Positions 15,131-24,257 of a stretch of 33,025 nucleotides of DNA are shown here, in pieces. The notes beneath the pieces were generated by a model. The model did no database searches and was not told the origin of the DNA. It saw only the letters and a program-made list of their open reading frames with translations. The stretch is from NCBI GenBank assembly GCA_944381435.1, contig CALWLD010000025.1, positions 1-33,025 of the forward strand, given 5' to 3'. The DNA comes from an uncultured Clostridia bacterium. Its GTDB lineage: Bacteria; Bacillota; Clostridia; Lachnospirales; CAG-274. A program made the position numbers and the translations under genes. How positions within the stretch are numbered: the stretch's first letter is position 1; each line of letters starts with the position of its first letter.

Positions 15131-15292
15131 GTGGTTATTATATTTTTTAAGTATAAGCTTTTTATAGGGATAATACTGATTATTAGCATTATATGTTTAA
15201 TATATCTTATAAATTTAGATAAAAAAGAAGATTATAACGGTACACTTGTTAAAGTAGGTGATAACATTGGATATATATGTAAAACCTTATAA
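15131..15292 (+). CDS. Small membrane ORF leading the spoVA operon
   Basis: An open frame of 53 codons. A hydrophobic helix (FKYKLFIGIILIISIICLIYLI) is followed by a short polar tail (NLDKKEDYNGTLVKVGDNIG). AAAAGGAG immediately precedes it, but no ATG exists: the choices are GTG at 15131, which overlaps the ribosome site, or ATT/ATA a few codons later. It overlaps the start of spoVAA by 26 bases, which would couple their translation. No family recognised. The good ribosome site and the membrane-protein composition argue that it is real. Confidence 0.5.
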   Translation: MVIIFFKYKLFIGIILIISIICLIYLINLDKKEDYNGTLVKVGDNIGYICKTL

Positions 15293-15905
15293 AAAAACAT
15301 CTTTGTCAGAGGTAAAGAAAGTTTATTTAAAAGATATAGCAGAGGTTTATGCACCAGATGAGATACTTAAAGGAGTAAAAAATATAAAAGTTTTAGAGAT
15401 AAAAGAAGAAGAGCAAAAAAACTATTTAATATCTATAATAGATATAATAAACGCTATAGATAAAGCTATGCCAGGGCATACAATAAATAACGTAGGTGAG
15501 ATGGACACTGTTTTAGAATATTCTCCTGTTAAGGAAAAAGACAAATCTTTTATAAAAACATTAAAGGTAATAGCTGTTACCATAATACTTTTAGCAGGGT
15601 CTTCAACTGCTATAATGAGCTTTCATTCAGATGCACAAATGTCTAAGGTTTTTGAAAATTATTACTATATCTTTTTTAATGAAAGGGTAGAAAACCCTAT
15701 GCTTTTAGATATACCTTATTCTATAGGGCTTGCAGTTGGCATAATAGTATTTTTTAATCATTTTATAGGTAAAAAAATAACCACAGACCCAACACCTATA
15801 GAGGTGGAAATGTCTACCTATGAGGCAAACGTTACAGATAATATAATAGACACTTTAAATGTAGAAAAAACAAAAGGTGGTAATAACAAAGATGGAAATA
15901 GTTAA
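15267..15905 (+). CDS. spoVAA: Stage V sporulation protein AA
   Basis: The product is 212 aa from the TTG at 15267. That start gives MDIYVKPYKKTSLSEVKKVYLKDIAEVYAP..., the usual SpoVAA beginning, and has AGGTG six bases upstream. A GTG at 15258 falls inside the ribosome site. The cytoplasmic N-terminal half is followed by two transmembrane helices (~95-115 and ~150-170). SpoVAA belongs to the inner-membrane machinery that moves Ca-dipicolinate into the forespore and out at germination. It overlaps spoVAB by 14 bases. Expected to be forespore-expressed (sigma-G), from family knowledge. Confidence 0.88.
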   Translation: MDIYVKPYKKTSLSEVKKVYLKDIAEVYAPDEILKGVKNIKVLEIKEEEQKNYLISIIDIINAIDKAMPGHTINNVGEMDTVLEYSPVKEKDKSFIKTLKVIAVTIILLAGSSTAIMSFHSDAQMSKVFENYYYIFFNERVENPMLLDIPYSIGLAVGIIVFFNHFIGKKITTDPTPIEVEMSTYEANVTDNIIDTLNVEKTKGGNNKDGNS

Positions 15906-16323
15906 AGGTATTTTAGCCATAGTTATAGCTTTTGCATCGGGCATAATAATATCTGGGGCAGTTTTTGCATTTATTGCCATAATAGGTGTTGTACCAAGGC
16001 TTGCCCAAAAAACAAGAACAGAAGATAAAATAAGATTTTATGAAGAGGCTATTATATGGGGAGGTATAATAGGTACTGCTTCTATGATATTTGATTTTTA
16101 TTTGCCTATAGGTAAAGTTTTAGCTAGCTTATATGCAGGGTGTATAGGTATATTTTTTGGTTGTTTAGCTGTATCTTTAGCAGAAATTTTAAATGTTTTG
16201 CCTATACTTACAAGGCGTGGAAGGATACAAACAGGGCTTAAATATTTTATATTAGCAGTTGCTCTAGGTAAGCTTATAGGCTCAATAATATACTCAAGGA
16301 TACCTAGCTTTTATTATATGTAG
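15892..16323 (+). CDS. spoVAB: Stage V sporulation protein AB
   Basis: The product is 143 aa, starting MEIVKGILAIVIAF at the ATG at 15892. It has about four transmembrane helices, with the family's PRLAQKTRTEDKIRFYEEAIIWGGIIGT and LTRRGRIQTGLKYFILAVALGKLIGS segments. It is a component of the dipicolinate transport complex. The start overlaps the end of spoVAA. A GTG upstream (15877) is less likely. Confidence 0.9.
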   Translation: MEIVKGILAIVIAFASGIIISGAVFAFIAIIGVVPRLAQKTRTEDKIRFYEEAIIWGGIIGTASMIFDFYLPIGKVLASLYAGCIGIFFGCLAVSLAEILNVLPILTRRGRIQTGLKYFILAVALGKLIGSIIYSRIPSFYYM

Positions 16324-16332
16324 GAGGATAAT

Positions 16333-16788
16333 ATGGAAAAAACAAAGAAACAACAACAATTAGAACAAGAATATCAACAAAGGGTAAAAGAGCTTTCCCC
16401 TAATAGCCATATTGTAAAAGATTGTTTTAGAGCTTTTTTAGTTGGTGGAATTATTTGTAGCTTTGGGCAGTTTATAACTAATATGTTAGCTAAATATGGC
16501 TTATCACAAAATGAAACAGGTATGTATACATCAATGGTGCTTATATTTTTAGCATCCCTTTTAACAGGGCTTGGGCTTTATCAAAAAATAGGACATTTTG
16601 CAGGAGCAGGCTCTATAGTACCTATTACAGGCTTTTCAAACTCTGTTACATCTCCTGCTTTAGAATTTAAAAAAGAAGGTTTTATATTAGGCCTTGGAGC
16701 AAAAATATTTACGGTAGCAGGGCCTGTTATTTTATATGGTACACTTGCATCTGTTTTGGTAGGGCTTGTATATTATTTTGTTAAATAG
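16333..16788 (+). CDS. spoVAC: Stage V sporulation protein AC
   Basis: The product is 151 aa. The N-terminus is Gln/Lys-rich and cytoplasmic (QQQLEQEYQQRVKEL), then four to five helices carry CFRAFLVGGIICSFGQ, GLYQKIGHFAGAGSIVPITGFSNSV and EGFILGLGAKIFTVAGPVILYG, all family signatures. Bacillus SpoVAC behaves as a mechanosensitive channel that may release dipicolinate. The ATG follows GGAGGATAAT. It is 9 bases after spoVAB. Confidence 0.95.
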   Translation: MEKTKKQQQLEQEYQQRVKELSPNSHIVKDCFRAFLVGGIICSFGQFITNMLAKYGLSQNETGMYTSMVLIFLASLLTGLGLYQKIGHFAGAGSIVPITGFSNSVTSPALEFKKEGFILGLGAKIFTVAGPVILYGTLASVLVGLVYYFVK

Positions 16789-16797
16789 GAGGGTTTT

Positions 16798-17805
16798 ATG
16801 GGAAAACATATAGGCAAACAATCGGCAATGTTTGAAAAAGATATTTTTATTATAAACACAGCCTCTACAGTGGGCAAAAAAGAAGGAGAAGGCCCTTTAA
16901 AAGATTATTTTGATGTTATTTTAAAAGATAGCTTATATGGAGAAGATAGCTGGGAAAAAGCAGAAAGCAAAATGGTAAATGAAAATATGAAGCTACTTGT
17001 AAAAAAAGAAGGTATTACCTTTGACGATATAGATTATATATATGCAGGGGATTTATTAAATCAAAGTAGCGGTTCTAACTATGCTATAAGAGATTTAGGG
17101 GTACCTTTTTTTGGTATATTTGGGGCTTGTTCTACAATAGGAGAAGGAATGGCTCTTGGTTCTATTAATATAGAAAGCGGTGTTGGCAGGAAAGTTCTTG
17201 TTGGAGCGTCTAGCCATTTCTGTGCAGCAGAAAAGCAATTTAGGTTTCCACTAGGGCTTGGCACACAACGTCCTTTAACATCTACCTGGACGGTAACAGG
17301 AGCAGCAGCTTTGATTTTATCAGATAAAGGAAAAAGCATAAAAATAAAAGGGATAACAACAGGTAAAATAGTAGATTTAGGCATAAAAGATGCCAACAAT
17401 ATGGGGGCTGCTATGGCACCAGCAGCAGCAGATGTTATTATAAATAACCTTAAAGATTTTAACATAGAGCCTAGTTATTATGATATGATTTTTACAGGAG
17501 ATTTAGGATATATAGGTAAAGAACTTACAATAGAGCTTGTTAAAAAAGCAGGTTATGATATATCTAAAAACTATACAGATTGTGGAATTGAAATATTTGA
17601 TAAAAATACACAAGATACCCATAGCGGAGGTAGCGGTTGTGCTTGTGCTGGAACAACCTTTGCAGGTATGATATACGACAAGCTAAAAAAAGGTGAGCTT
17701 AACAGAATACTGTTTATACCAACAGGAGCTTTAATGAGCCCTACAAGCATACAGCAAGGAGAAAGCATAGCAGGCATTGCCCACGGCATAATGATAGAAA
17801 GATAG
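16798..17805 (+). CDS. spoVAD: Stage V sporulation protein AD
   Basis: The product is 335 aa with a thiolase-like fold and no transmembrane helices. Signatures are FEKDIFIINTASTVGKKEG, GACSTIGEGMALG, GQTRP-like LGTQRPLTSTWTVTGAAA and DTHSGGSGCACAG. Bacillus SpoVAD binds dipicolinate directly on the forespore membrane. The ATG follows GGAGGGTTTT, 9 bases after spoVAC. The stop codon lies inside the terminator hairpin, so the operon ends here without spoVAE. Confidence 0.95.
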   Translation: MGKHIGKQSAMFEKDIFIINTASTVGKKEGEGPLKDYFDVILKDSLYGEDSWEKAESKMVNENMKLLVKKEGITFDDIDYIYAGDLLNQSSGSNYAIRDLGVPFFGIFGACSTIGEGMALGSINIESGVGRKVLVGASSHFCAAEKQFRFPLGLGTQRPLTSTWTVTGAAALILSDKGKSIKIKGITTGKIVDLGIKDANNMGAAMAPAAADVIINNLKDFNIEPSYYDMIFTGDLGYIGKELTIELVKKAGYDISKNYTDCGIEIFDKNTQDTHSGGSGCACAGTTFAGMIYDKLKKGELNRILFIPTGALMSPTSIQQGESIAGIAHGIMIER

Positions 17806-17828
17806 AGTAAAAATTTTACTCTATCTTT
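17798..17828. terminator. Bidirectional intrinsic terminator after spoVAD
   Basis: AAAGATAGAGTAAAA (17798-17812) pairs perfectly with TTTTACTCTATCTTT (17814-17828), a 15-bp stem with a minimal loop. The spoVAD stop (17803-17805) is inside the stem. It also serves the convergent 17834-18814 gene. Confidence 0.8.
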
Positions 17829-17833
17829 AAAAA

Positions 17834-18814
17834 CTAATTATCATTTGTTATATCTTTTAATATTTTTACATCTTTGTTATTATCTAGGTAGTTTTTAATA
17901 TCTTTATAAGTAACATTATAAGGGTCAAGATTGTTATAAGCAGATGTATAATCAAAAAAATCAGGTAAATTATTTATACATTCTTTATACATATAGCTAT
18001 CGTTAACAAGCTCATATTTTTCTATAATGTTAGGGTAATTTTCTATTTTATTTTTCATATATTCAGAAATTTTACCTTCTCCTAGCTTAATTTCTCTAAG
18101 GTTTATAGCATCATAAGCTTCTTGATGAGTATTAACTGATACTTTTTCAAGTTTTAAATCTTCATTTATATAGCATATTGTATGAGGGCAATAACTATTA
18201 CCATTAGCGTTTTTATATTTTTCACACCATAGTATTTCAGAATAATTTAAAGCATTAGGCACCTCTTCTGTTAAAACACCATTTTCTAACTTATATAAAG
18301 CACCGCTAAAAAATGTATCTGTGTTCATAAGCTCAACTAAAAAATAGGTTATACCGTCATTACTTATATACATATTTAAACCGATAGGTTTATATTCAGG
18401 TGTTTGTTCACGTTTTGGAAGGGAAAAAGCTTTATCAAATATTAAGCCGTTTTTAGAAAAAACTTTTAAATGAGCAAAATCATAATAAGTTTCTTCGCTA
18501 CTATCACAATACATTATAAAAAGTTCAGGTATGTTATCTTTATCTAAATCTTTTAATTTAACAACCATATAGTTATTAATTGTGTTAGTTTTTTTAGGTG
18601 TTATTTCTTCAAATCTTTTAGCTATTTTGTTAATTTCTGATAAATATTTATTAGCTAAATCTTTGCTTATTTTATAGTCATTTTCTAAAACGTCTTTAAT
18701 TTGTTTTATATACTTATTTATATCTTGTGATATTTTTCCATCTGCTAACACAGGTATGTTAATAAATGTTAAGCATAAAAATATAGATAATATTTTTTTA
18801 ATTTTCTTTACCAT
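17834..18814 (-). CDS. Secreted protein of unknown function
   Basis: The product is 326 aa from the ATG at 18814, with AAGGAGG nine bases upstream; a GTG at 18823 overlaps that site. The signal peptide runs KKIKKILSIFLCLTFINIPVLADG. Mature sequence includes a helical segment (~30-70) and LKDLDKDNIPELFIMYCDS, an FG-GAP/EF-like Asp-rich turn typical of secreted clostridial proteins that begin 'DLDGDG.PEL'. No catalytic motif is seen. A promoter lies 46-74 bases upstream of the ATG. Confidence 0.75.
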   Translation of the reverse strand: MVKKIKKILSIFLCLTFINIPVLADGKISQDINKYIKQIKDVLENDYKISKDLANKYLSEINKIAKRFEEITPKKTNTINNYMVVKLKDLDKDNIPELFIMYCDSSEETYYDFAHLKVFSKNGLIFDKAFSLPKREQTPEYKPIGLNMYISNDGITYFLVELMNTDTFFSGALYKLENGVLTEEVPNALNYSEILWCEKYKNANGNSYCPHTICYINEDLKLEKVSVNTHQEAYDAINLREIKLGEGKISEYMKNKIENYPNIIEKYELVNDSYMYKECINNLPDFFDYTSAYNNLDPYNVTYKDIKNYLDNNKDVKILKDITNDN

Positions 18815-18859
18815 AATGTTCACCCTCCTTATATATGTTTATAGTTATAATTATTATAT

Positions 18860-18888
18860 ATAATAAATTAATACTACAAAAAAGTCAA
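18860..18888 (-). promoter_or_regulatory. Sigma-A-type promoter for the secreted protein gene
   Basis: On the minus strand, TTGACT (18888-18883), a 17-base spacer and TATTAT (18865-18860), upstream of the 18814 start. Confidence 0.65.
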
Positions 18889-18965
18889 TCAATAAGCAAT
18901 CATATAAATTAATGAGATTTTGTATTAAAAAAATAAAAAGAAAAATAATGTAATATATATAAATA

Positions 18966-18994
18966 TTGCAATTTTTTATTAAAAATGGTATTAT
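18966..18994 (+). promoter_or_regulatory. Sigma-A-type promoter for the gltX operon
   Basis: TTGCAA (18966-18971), a 17-base spacer and TATTAT (18989-18994), 37 bases before the gltX ATG at 19032. No T-box leader fits in this short space. Confidence 0.65.
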
Positions 18995-19031
18995 ATAAAG
19001 AATAATATTATTTGATAAAATGGAGGATACT

Positions 19032-20456
19032 ATGATTAGAACAAGATTTGCACCTAGTCCTACAGGGTATATGCATATAGGAAATTTAAGAACAGCTCTT
19101 TATGAATATTTAATAGCAAAAGCAAATAACGGTAAATTTATTTTACGTATAGAAGATACAGACCAAGGAAGGCTTGTAGAAGGGGCTACAGATGTTATAT
19201 ATAAAACTTTAGAAATAGCAGGTATTAAGCACGATGAAGGCCCAGATATTGGTGGAGAATATGGCCCTTATATACAAAGTGAAAGAAAAAACAATTACCT
19301 AGACTATGCTAAGGAGCTAGTAGAAAAAGGCGAGGCTTATTATTGTTTTTGTGATAAAGAAAGGTTAGATAGCTTAAAAGATGGAGAAGGCATTGCTAAA
19401 TATGACAGACATTGTCTATCCCTTTCTAAAGAAGAAATAGAAGAAAATTTAAAAAACAATGTGCCTTTTGTTATAAGACAAAAAATAAAAGAGGGTAAAA
19501 CAACATTTGTAGATGAAGTTTATGGCGAAATAACAGTAGATAATGAAGAATTAGAAGACCAAATTTTAATAAAATCAGACGGACTTCCTACCTATAACTT
19601 TGCAAACGTTATAGATGACCATTTAATGGAAATAACACACGTTGTTAGAGGTTCAGAATATTTATCATCTACGCCTAAATATAACCTTTTATACGATGCT
19701 TTTGGTTGGAACATACCTACGTATATACATTTACCACCTGTTATGAAAAACCAAAGCGAAAAGCTATCTAAAAGAAACGGTGATGCATCTTTTCAAGATT
19801 TAATTGAAAAAGGTTATTTACCAGAGGCTATTGTAAACTATATTGCTCTTTTAGGTTGGTCTCCATCTACAAACCAAGAAATATTTACATTAGATGAGCT
19901 TATCAAAAATTTTGATGTAAAAGGCATTAGCAAATCACCTGCAATTTTTGATATAGTAAAACTTACTTGGTTAAACGGTGAATACCTTAAAAAAATGGAC
20001 TTTGACAAGTTTTATGAAATGACAGAACATATTTTTAAAAAGGCCATTACAAAACCTTATGACATTAAAAAAATAGCAGAGCATATAAAAACAAGAATAG
20101 GTACTATAAACGAAATACCAGATATGGTAGACTTTATAGAAAGCCTCCCAGATTATAGCACAGAGCTTTATATACACAAAAAAATGAAAACAGATGAGGC
20201 TATATCTTTAGAAGTACTTGAAAATATATTACCTGTGTTTGAAGCTATAGAAAACTGGGACAACGACACAATATATAATGCTATGATGGATTTAGTAGCT
20301 AAAATGGAAGTTAAAAACGGCATAGTTTTATGGCCTGTAAGAACAGCTTTATCAGGTAAGCCTACATCTCCTTGTGGTGCTAGCGAGATGGCAGAGATTT
20401 TTGGCAAGGAAGAAACTTTAGCAAGAATTAAAAAAGGTATAGAAAAACTTTCTTAA
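19032..20456 (+). CDS. gltX: Glutamyl-tRNA synthetase
   Basis: The product is 474 aa, a class I synthetase of normal length. The HIGH-type motif is in [16 protein letters not shown] near the N-terminus. The KMSKS-type motif is [12 protein letters not shown] Cys-rich element (YCFCDKERL...YDRHC) fits the zinc site of many GluRS. It charges tRNA-Glu; in Clostridia it may also charge tRNA-Gln if the amidotransferase GatCAB is present, which the window does not show. The ATG at 19032 has GGAGG five bases away; an upstream ATG at 19020 overlaps that site. First gene of a six-gene plus-strand run. Confidence 0.96.
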   Translation: MIRTRFAPSPTGYMHIGNLRTALYEYLIAKANNGKFILRIEDTDQGRLVEGATDVIYKTLEIAGIKHDEGPDIGGEYGPYIQSERKNNYLDYAKELVEKGEAYYCFCDKERLDSLKDGEGIAKYDRHCLSLSKEEIEENLKNNVPFVIRQKIKEGKTTFVDEVYGEITVDNEELEDQILIKSDGLPTYNFANVIDDHLMEITHVVRGSEYLSSTPKYNLLYDAFGWNIPTYIHLPPVMKNQSEKLSKRNGDASFQDLIEKGYLPEAIVNYIALLGWSPSTNQEIFTLDELIKNFDVKGISKSPAIFDIVKLTWLNGEYLKKMDFDKFYEMTEHIFKKAITKPYDIKKIAEHIKTRIGTINEIPDMVDFIESLPDYSTELYIHKKMKTDEAISLEVLENILPVFEAIENWDNDTIYNAMMDLVAKMEVKNGIVLWPVRTALSGKPTSPCGASEMAEIFGKEETLARIKKGIEKLS

Positions 20457-20463
20457 TAAAAAT

Positions 20464-21051
20464 ATGGAAAAACTAACAAAAGATTTTTTTACAAGAGATG
20501 CCTTAACAGTTGGTAAAGAGCTTATAGGCAAATACCTTGTTAGAGAAATAAATAATGAAAAAATAATAGTTAAAATAACAGAAACAGAAAGCTATTTAGG
20601 AGATATAGATAAGGCTTGCCACGCCTATGGTGGCAAAATAACAGATAGAACAAAAACATTTTACCTAGATGGCGGAACTATATATGTTTATTTAATATAT
20701 GGTATGTATTATTGCTTTAATATTATTACAGACACAGTAAACAAACCTTCTGCCGTTTTAATAAGAGGGGCAGAGCCTGTAGAAAACATAGAAAAATTAA
20801 GCATATTAAGGTATAACAAGCCTTATGATGAGCTTACTAGCTACCAAAAGAAAAACTTTTTAAATGGGCCTGGTAAGCTTTGCAAAGGGCTTAACATAGA
20901 CAAAAGCTTTAACGAAAAAAGCATTTTAGATAATGATATTTATATATTAGATAACAAAGATTTTGATAAAAGCCTTATAAAAACAGGTAAAAGAATAAAT
21001 ATAGATTATGCAGAAGAGGCAAAAGACTTTTTATGGAGATTTTATATATAG
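20464..21051 (+). CDS. DNA-3-methyladenine glycosylase (AAG/MPG family)
   Basis: The product is 195 aa. Family signatures are TETESYLGDIDKACHAYGGKITDRTKTFY, with the catalytic Glu in TETES, GTIYVYLIYGMYYCFNI, VLIRGAEPVE and FLNGPGKLCKGLNID. It removes alkylated or deaminated purines in base-excision repair. It starts 7 bases after gltX with almost no ribosome site (AATAAAAAT before the ATG), so it is probably translated by coupling to gltX and at lower level. Confidence 0.94.
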   Translation: MEKLTKDFFTRDALTVGKELIGKYLVREINNEKIIVKITETESYLGDIDKACHAYGGKITDRTKTFYLDGGTIYVYLIYGMYYCFNIITDTVNKPSAVLIRGAEPVENIEKLSILRYNKPYDELTSYQKKNFLNGPGKLCKGLNIDKSFNEKSILDNDIYILDNKDFDKSLIKTGKRINIDYAEEAKDFLWRFYI

Positions 21052-21066
21052 CTTGAGGTGAAATTT

Positions 21067-22242
21067 ATGGAAAATATAAAAAAATTAGGCATTATGGGTG
21101 GCACATTTAACCCTATACATTATGCACATCTTTTATCTAGCAACTATGTTTTAGAAAAATTTAACCTAGATAAAATAATATTTATACCAACAGGAGAGCC
21201 ACCTCATAAAAAAGATATAAACATAGTAAGTGCAGAGCATAGATATAATATGACAAAGCTTGCTATAGAAGATAATGATAATTTTTTTATATCAGATATA
21301 GAGATAAAAAGAAAAAAAACAACCTATACTATAGATACATTAAAAGAGCTAAAAGCTATATATGGTGATGATGTAGAGCTTTATTTTATAACAGGCACAG
21401 ATACCATAAACCAAGTTTATAGCTGGAAAGAGCCTGAGGAAATTTTTAAGCTTACAAAATTTATTGTTACAACAAGACCTAACTATGTTTTAGATGATAA
21501 TACAAAAGATTTAGTTTTAAAGCATAAAGACAAAATATATTTTTGTGAAACGCCAATGCTTGAAATATCTTCTACCAATATAAGAAAAAGGATAGCTCAA
21601 GAAAAGATGGTAACATATTTATTACCTAAAAATGTAGAAAGCTATATTTATGAAAACAATTTATATAAGATAGATTTTTTTAAAAAGTATGAAAAAGAAC
21701 TTAATATGCTTAAAAATAGCCTTACAGAAAAAAGATTTAACCATTCTATACAGGTAGCAAAAGAGGCTAAAAGCCTTGCTATAGAGCATAAGGAAGATAT
21801 AGAAAAGGCATTTTTATCAGGGCTTTTACACGATTGTTGTAAATGTTTTACAAAAGAAGAAATATATAAAGCAAAAGATAAATATAACTTTAAGCTAGAT
21901 GATGTTTTAGAAAAACAGCTAGATTTAGCTCATAGCTTTTTAGGTTATTATGTTGCAAAAGATGTTTACAACATAGAAGATGAAAATATGTTAAATAGCA
22001 TAAAATATCATACAACAGGCAGAGCTAATATGTCAAAGCTTGAAAAAATAATTTATATAGCCGATTATATAGAGCCAACAAGGGCTTATTTTGAAGGCTT
22101 ATATGAAGCTAGAGAGCTTGCCTATAAAGATTTAGATAAAGCTATGGAATATATATTAAAAAATACTATAGATTTTAACGAAAAAAAGGGAAGGATAATA
22201 CACCCTTTAAGCAAAGAGGCTTATAGTTATTATAAAAATTAG
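21067..22242 (+). CDS. NadD-YqeK fusion: nicotinate-nucleotide adenylyltransferase plus HD Ap4A hydrolase
   Basis: The product is 391 aa, two enzymes in one chain. Residues 1-200 are NadD: GGTFNPIHYAHL (11-22), EPPHKK, and the C-terminal ISSTNIRKR (168-175), making NaAD from NaMN and ATP. Residues ~208-391 are a YqeK-type HD phosphohydrolase: H226 in RFNHSIQVA, HD (255-256) in LLHDCCK, and SIKYHTTGRANMS; this family cleaves Ap4A symmetrically. In Bacillus the two are separate adjacent genes. The ATG at 21067 follows GAGGTG with a 6-base spacer. rsfS follows, as in the usual nadD-yqeK-rsfS order. Confidence 0.93.
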   Translation: MENIKKLGIMGGTFNPIHYAHLLSSNYVLEKFNLDKIIFIPTGEPPHKKDINIVSAEHRYNMTKLAIEDNDNFFISDIEIKRKKTTYTIDTLKELKAIYGDDVELYFITGTDTINQVYSWKEPEEIFKLTKFIVTTRPNYVLDDNTKDLVLKHKDKIYFCETPMLEISSTNIRKRIAQEKMVTYLLPKNVESYIYENNLYKIDFFKKYEKELNMLKNSLTEKRFNHSIQVAKEAKSLAIEHKEDIEKAFLSGLLHDCCKCFTKEEIYKAKDKYNFKLDDVLEKQLDLAHSFLGYYVAKDVYNIEDENMLNSIKYHTTGRANMSKLEKIIYIADYIEPTRAYFEGLYEARELAYKDLDKAMEYILKNTIDFNEKKGRIIHPLSKEAYSYYKN

Positions 22243-22251
22243 GAGGAAAAA

Positions 22252-22614
22252 ATGGATAAAGAACAAGTTTTTGAAGCAGTAAAAGTTGCCTATAAAGCAT
22301 TAGATGATAAAATGGGCATAGATATAAAAGTTATAGATATAGGTGGGTTAACACCTATTGCAGATTATTTTGTTATAGCTAGTGCTAGCAACTCTAGCCA
22401 GCTAAGAGCTATGGCAGATGCAGTTGAAGAAGAGCTACACAAAAAATGTAATATTGAAAAAACACACAGCGAAGGTATACAAACAAAAAGCTGGATTTTA
22501 TTAGATTTTAACGATATAGTGGTACATTTATTTAACCAAGAAGACAGAGAGTTTTATAACATAGAAAGAATATGGGCAGATGCAGAAGTTGTAGATGAAA
22601 ATCTTTTAAAATAG
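22252..22614 (+). CDS. rsfS: Ribosomal silencing factor RsfS
   Basis: The product is 120 aa, a single Iojap/RsfS domain. Signatures are PIADYFVIASASNSSQLRAMADAVEE, EGIQTKSWILLDFNDIVVHLF and REFYNIERIWADAE. It binds uL14 on the 50S subunit and blocks subunit joining when nutrients fall. AGGAGGAAAAA precedes the ATG, 9 bases after the NadD-YqeK stop. Confidence 0.95.
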   Translation: MDKEQVFEAVKVAYKALDDKMGIDIKVIDIGGLTPIADYFVIASASNSSQLRAMADAVEEELHKKCNIEKTHSEGIQTKSWILLDFNDIVVHLFNQEDREFYNIERIWADAEVVDENLLK

Positions 22615-22644
22615 AATATAGTTATTAACAAAGGAGGTATGTTG

Positions 22645-24246
22645 TTGAGCAAAACAAAATTTATTAAACACGCAGCAATACTTGCAATAGCTAGCCTTTT
22701 AGTAAGGTTGCTTGGATTTTTATATAGGTTACCTTTAACAAATATGCTTGGCGATGAAGGTAATGGTATATATAGTGCAGGTTTTTATTTATATAATTTT
22801 TTTCTTGTTATGAGCTCAGCAGGCTTACCTGCTGCTATTTCTAAAATAGTTTCTGAAAAGATTGCTTTAGAGGAATATAGAAATGTTAGAAAAACTTTTA
22901 AAATAGCACTTATGTTATCATCTAGTGTAGGTTTTATATTTGCATTGGTTATGTTTTTTTCGGCAAAGTTTTTTTGTAATTTAATAGGTAGCCCTGATAG
23001 CTATTATACCATATTAACATTAGCTCCAACTGTTTTTATAGTGTCTGTTATGTCTGTTTTTAGAGGTTATTTTCAAGGGCTTGGCACAACAGTACCTACT
23101 GCCTTATCACAGGTTATAGAGCAAATATTTAATGCTATATTTAGTATATATTTAGCATATTTGTTAGTTAAAATAAGCTTGCCTTTAGGAGCAGCTGGTG
23201 GCACTATGGGTACAGGGATAGGGGCTTTAGCAGGGCTTATATATATTTTTATTGTATTTTTAAATAAAAAACGATATATAAATAGAAAGCTTTCTAAAAA
23301 AACACATAAATATAGGATAGAAAGCAACAAAGAGATAGCTATAAAAATAGTAAAAACAGCCGCACCTATCATTGCTGGAACTGCTATTTTTAGTATGACA
23401 AACCTTATAGATATGCAAATGGTAAACAGCAGGCTTTTAGCATCTAAAGCTTTTACAGCAAATGAGGTAACAGCCTTATATGGACAGCTTACAGGCAAAT
23501 ATGTAACCCTTACAACCCTTCCTGTTTCTATATCAACAGCTCTTGCAACGGCAGTTTTGCCTAGCATAGCAAGCAGTATGGTTCAAAAAGATATAAAAAC
23601 AGTAAGAAAGAAAATAGATGTTAGCCTAAGGCTTACTATGATAATATCTATACCAGCAGCTATTGGTATGGGGGTTTTGGCAGATGAAATACTTCTTTTG
23701 TTATTCCCTAATTATTCTGACGGTGGTAGCCTTTTAAAATGGGGAGCTTTAAGCATTATCTTTTTAGCTCTTTGTCAAATAATAACAGGTATTTTACAAG
23801 GAATAGGCCGTATGACTATACCTGCTAAAAATGCTTTTATAGGTTCTGTTATAAAAATACCTATAAATTATTTTTTAATAGCTATACCTAGTATAAATGT
23901 TATAGGGGCTATAATTAGCACAACAGTTTGCTATATAATAGCATCTGTTCTTAATTTTAAAGCTTTAAAAAGAGCAACAAAAATTAAGCCAGATTACAAC
24001 GGGATATTGTTTAAGCCAACTATTGCATCTATTGTAATGGGCGTTGCTTGTTATTTCTCTTATAAAGGAATATTTTATATAAGCGAAAGTAATACAATAG
24101 CTACTATCATTAGTATATTTATATCTATGGTAGTTTATTTATTTAGCCTAGCTATTATAGGTGGTTTTAAACGTGAAGATTTAAGCTTATTACCTATGGG
24201 TAGAAGGTTTATAGCTATTTTAGAAAAATATAACTTAATAGATTAG
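22645..24246 (+). CDS. SpoVB/MurJ-type lipid flippase (MVF superfamily)
   Basis: The product is 534 aa with about 14 transmembrane helices. The N-terminus (MSKTKFIKHAAILAIASLLVRLLGFLYRLPLTNMLG) and the blocks SSAGLPAAISKIVSE, FRGYFQGLGTTVPTALSQVIEQ and LYGQLTGKYVTLTTLPVSI are typical of the Firmicute SpoVB/YtgP branch. Proteins of this branch move lipid-linked cell-wall or spore-cortex precursors. The start is likely the TTG at 22645, seven bases after AGGAGG; an ATG at 22639 is too close to it. It is housed in a housekeeping run, so a vegetative role (MurJ-like) is as likely as a sporulation role. Confidence 0.88.
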   Translation: MSKTKFIKHAAILAIASLLVRLLGFLYRLPLTNMLGDEGNGIYSAGFYLYNFFLVMSSAGLPAAISKIVSEKIALEEYRNVRKTFKIALMLSSSVGFIFALVMFFSAKFFCNLIGSPDSYYTILTLAPTVFIVSVMSVFRGYFQGLGTTVPTALSQVIEQIFNAIFSIYLAYLLVKISLPLGAAGGTMGTGIGALAGLIYIFIVFLNKKRYINRKLSKKTHKYRIESNKEIAIKIVKTAAPIIAGTAIFSMTNLIDMQMVNSRLLASKAFTANEVTALYGQLTGKYVTLTTLPVSISTALATAVLPSIASSMVQKDIKTVRKKIDVSLRLTMIISIPAAIGMGVLADEILLLLFPNYSDGGSLLKWGALSIIFLALCQIITGILQGIGRMTIPAKNAFIGSVIKIPINYFLIAIPSINVIGAIISTTVCYIIASVLNFKALKRATKIKPDYNGILFKPTIASIVMGVACYFSYKGIFYISESNTIATIISIFISMVVYLFSLAIIGGFKREDLSLLPMGRRFIAILEKYNLID

Positions 24247-24257
24247 AGGTGTATTTT

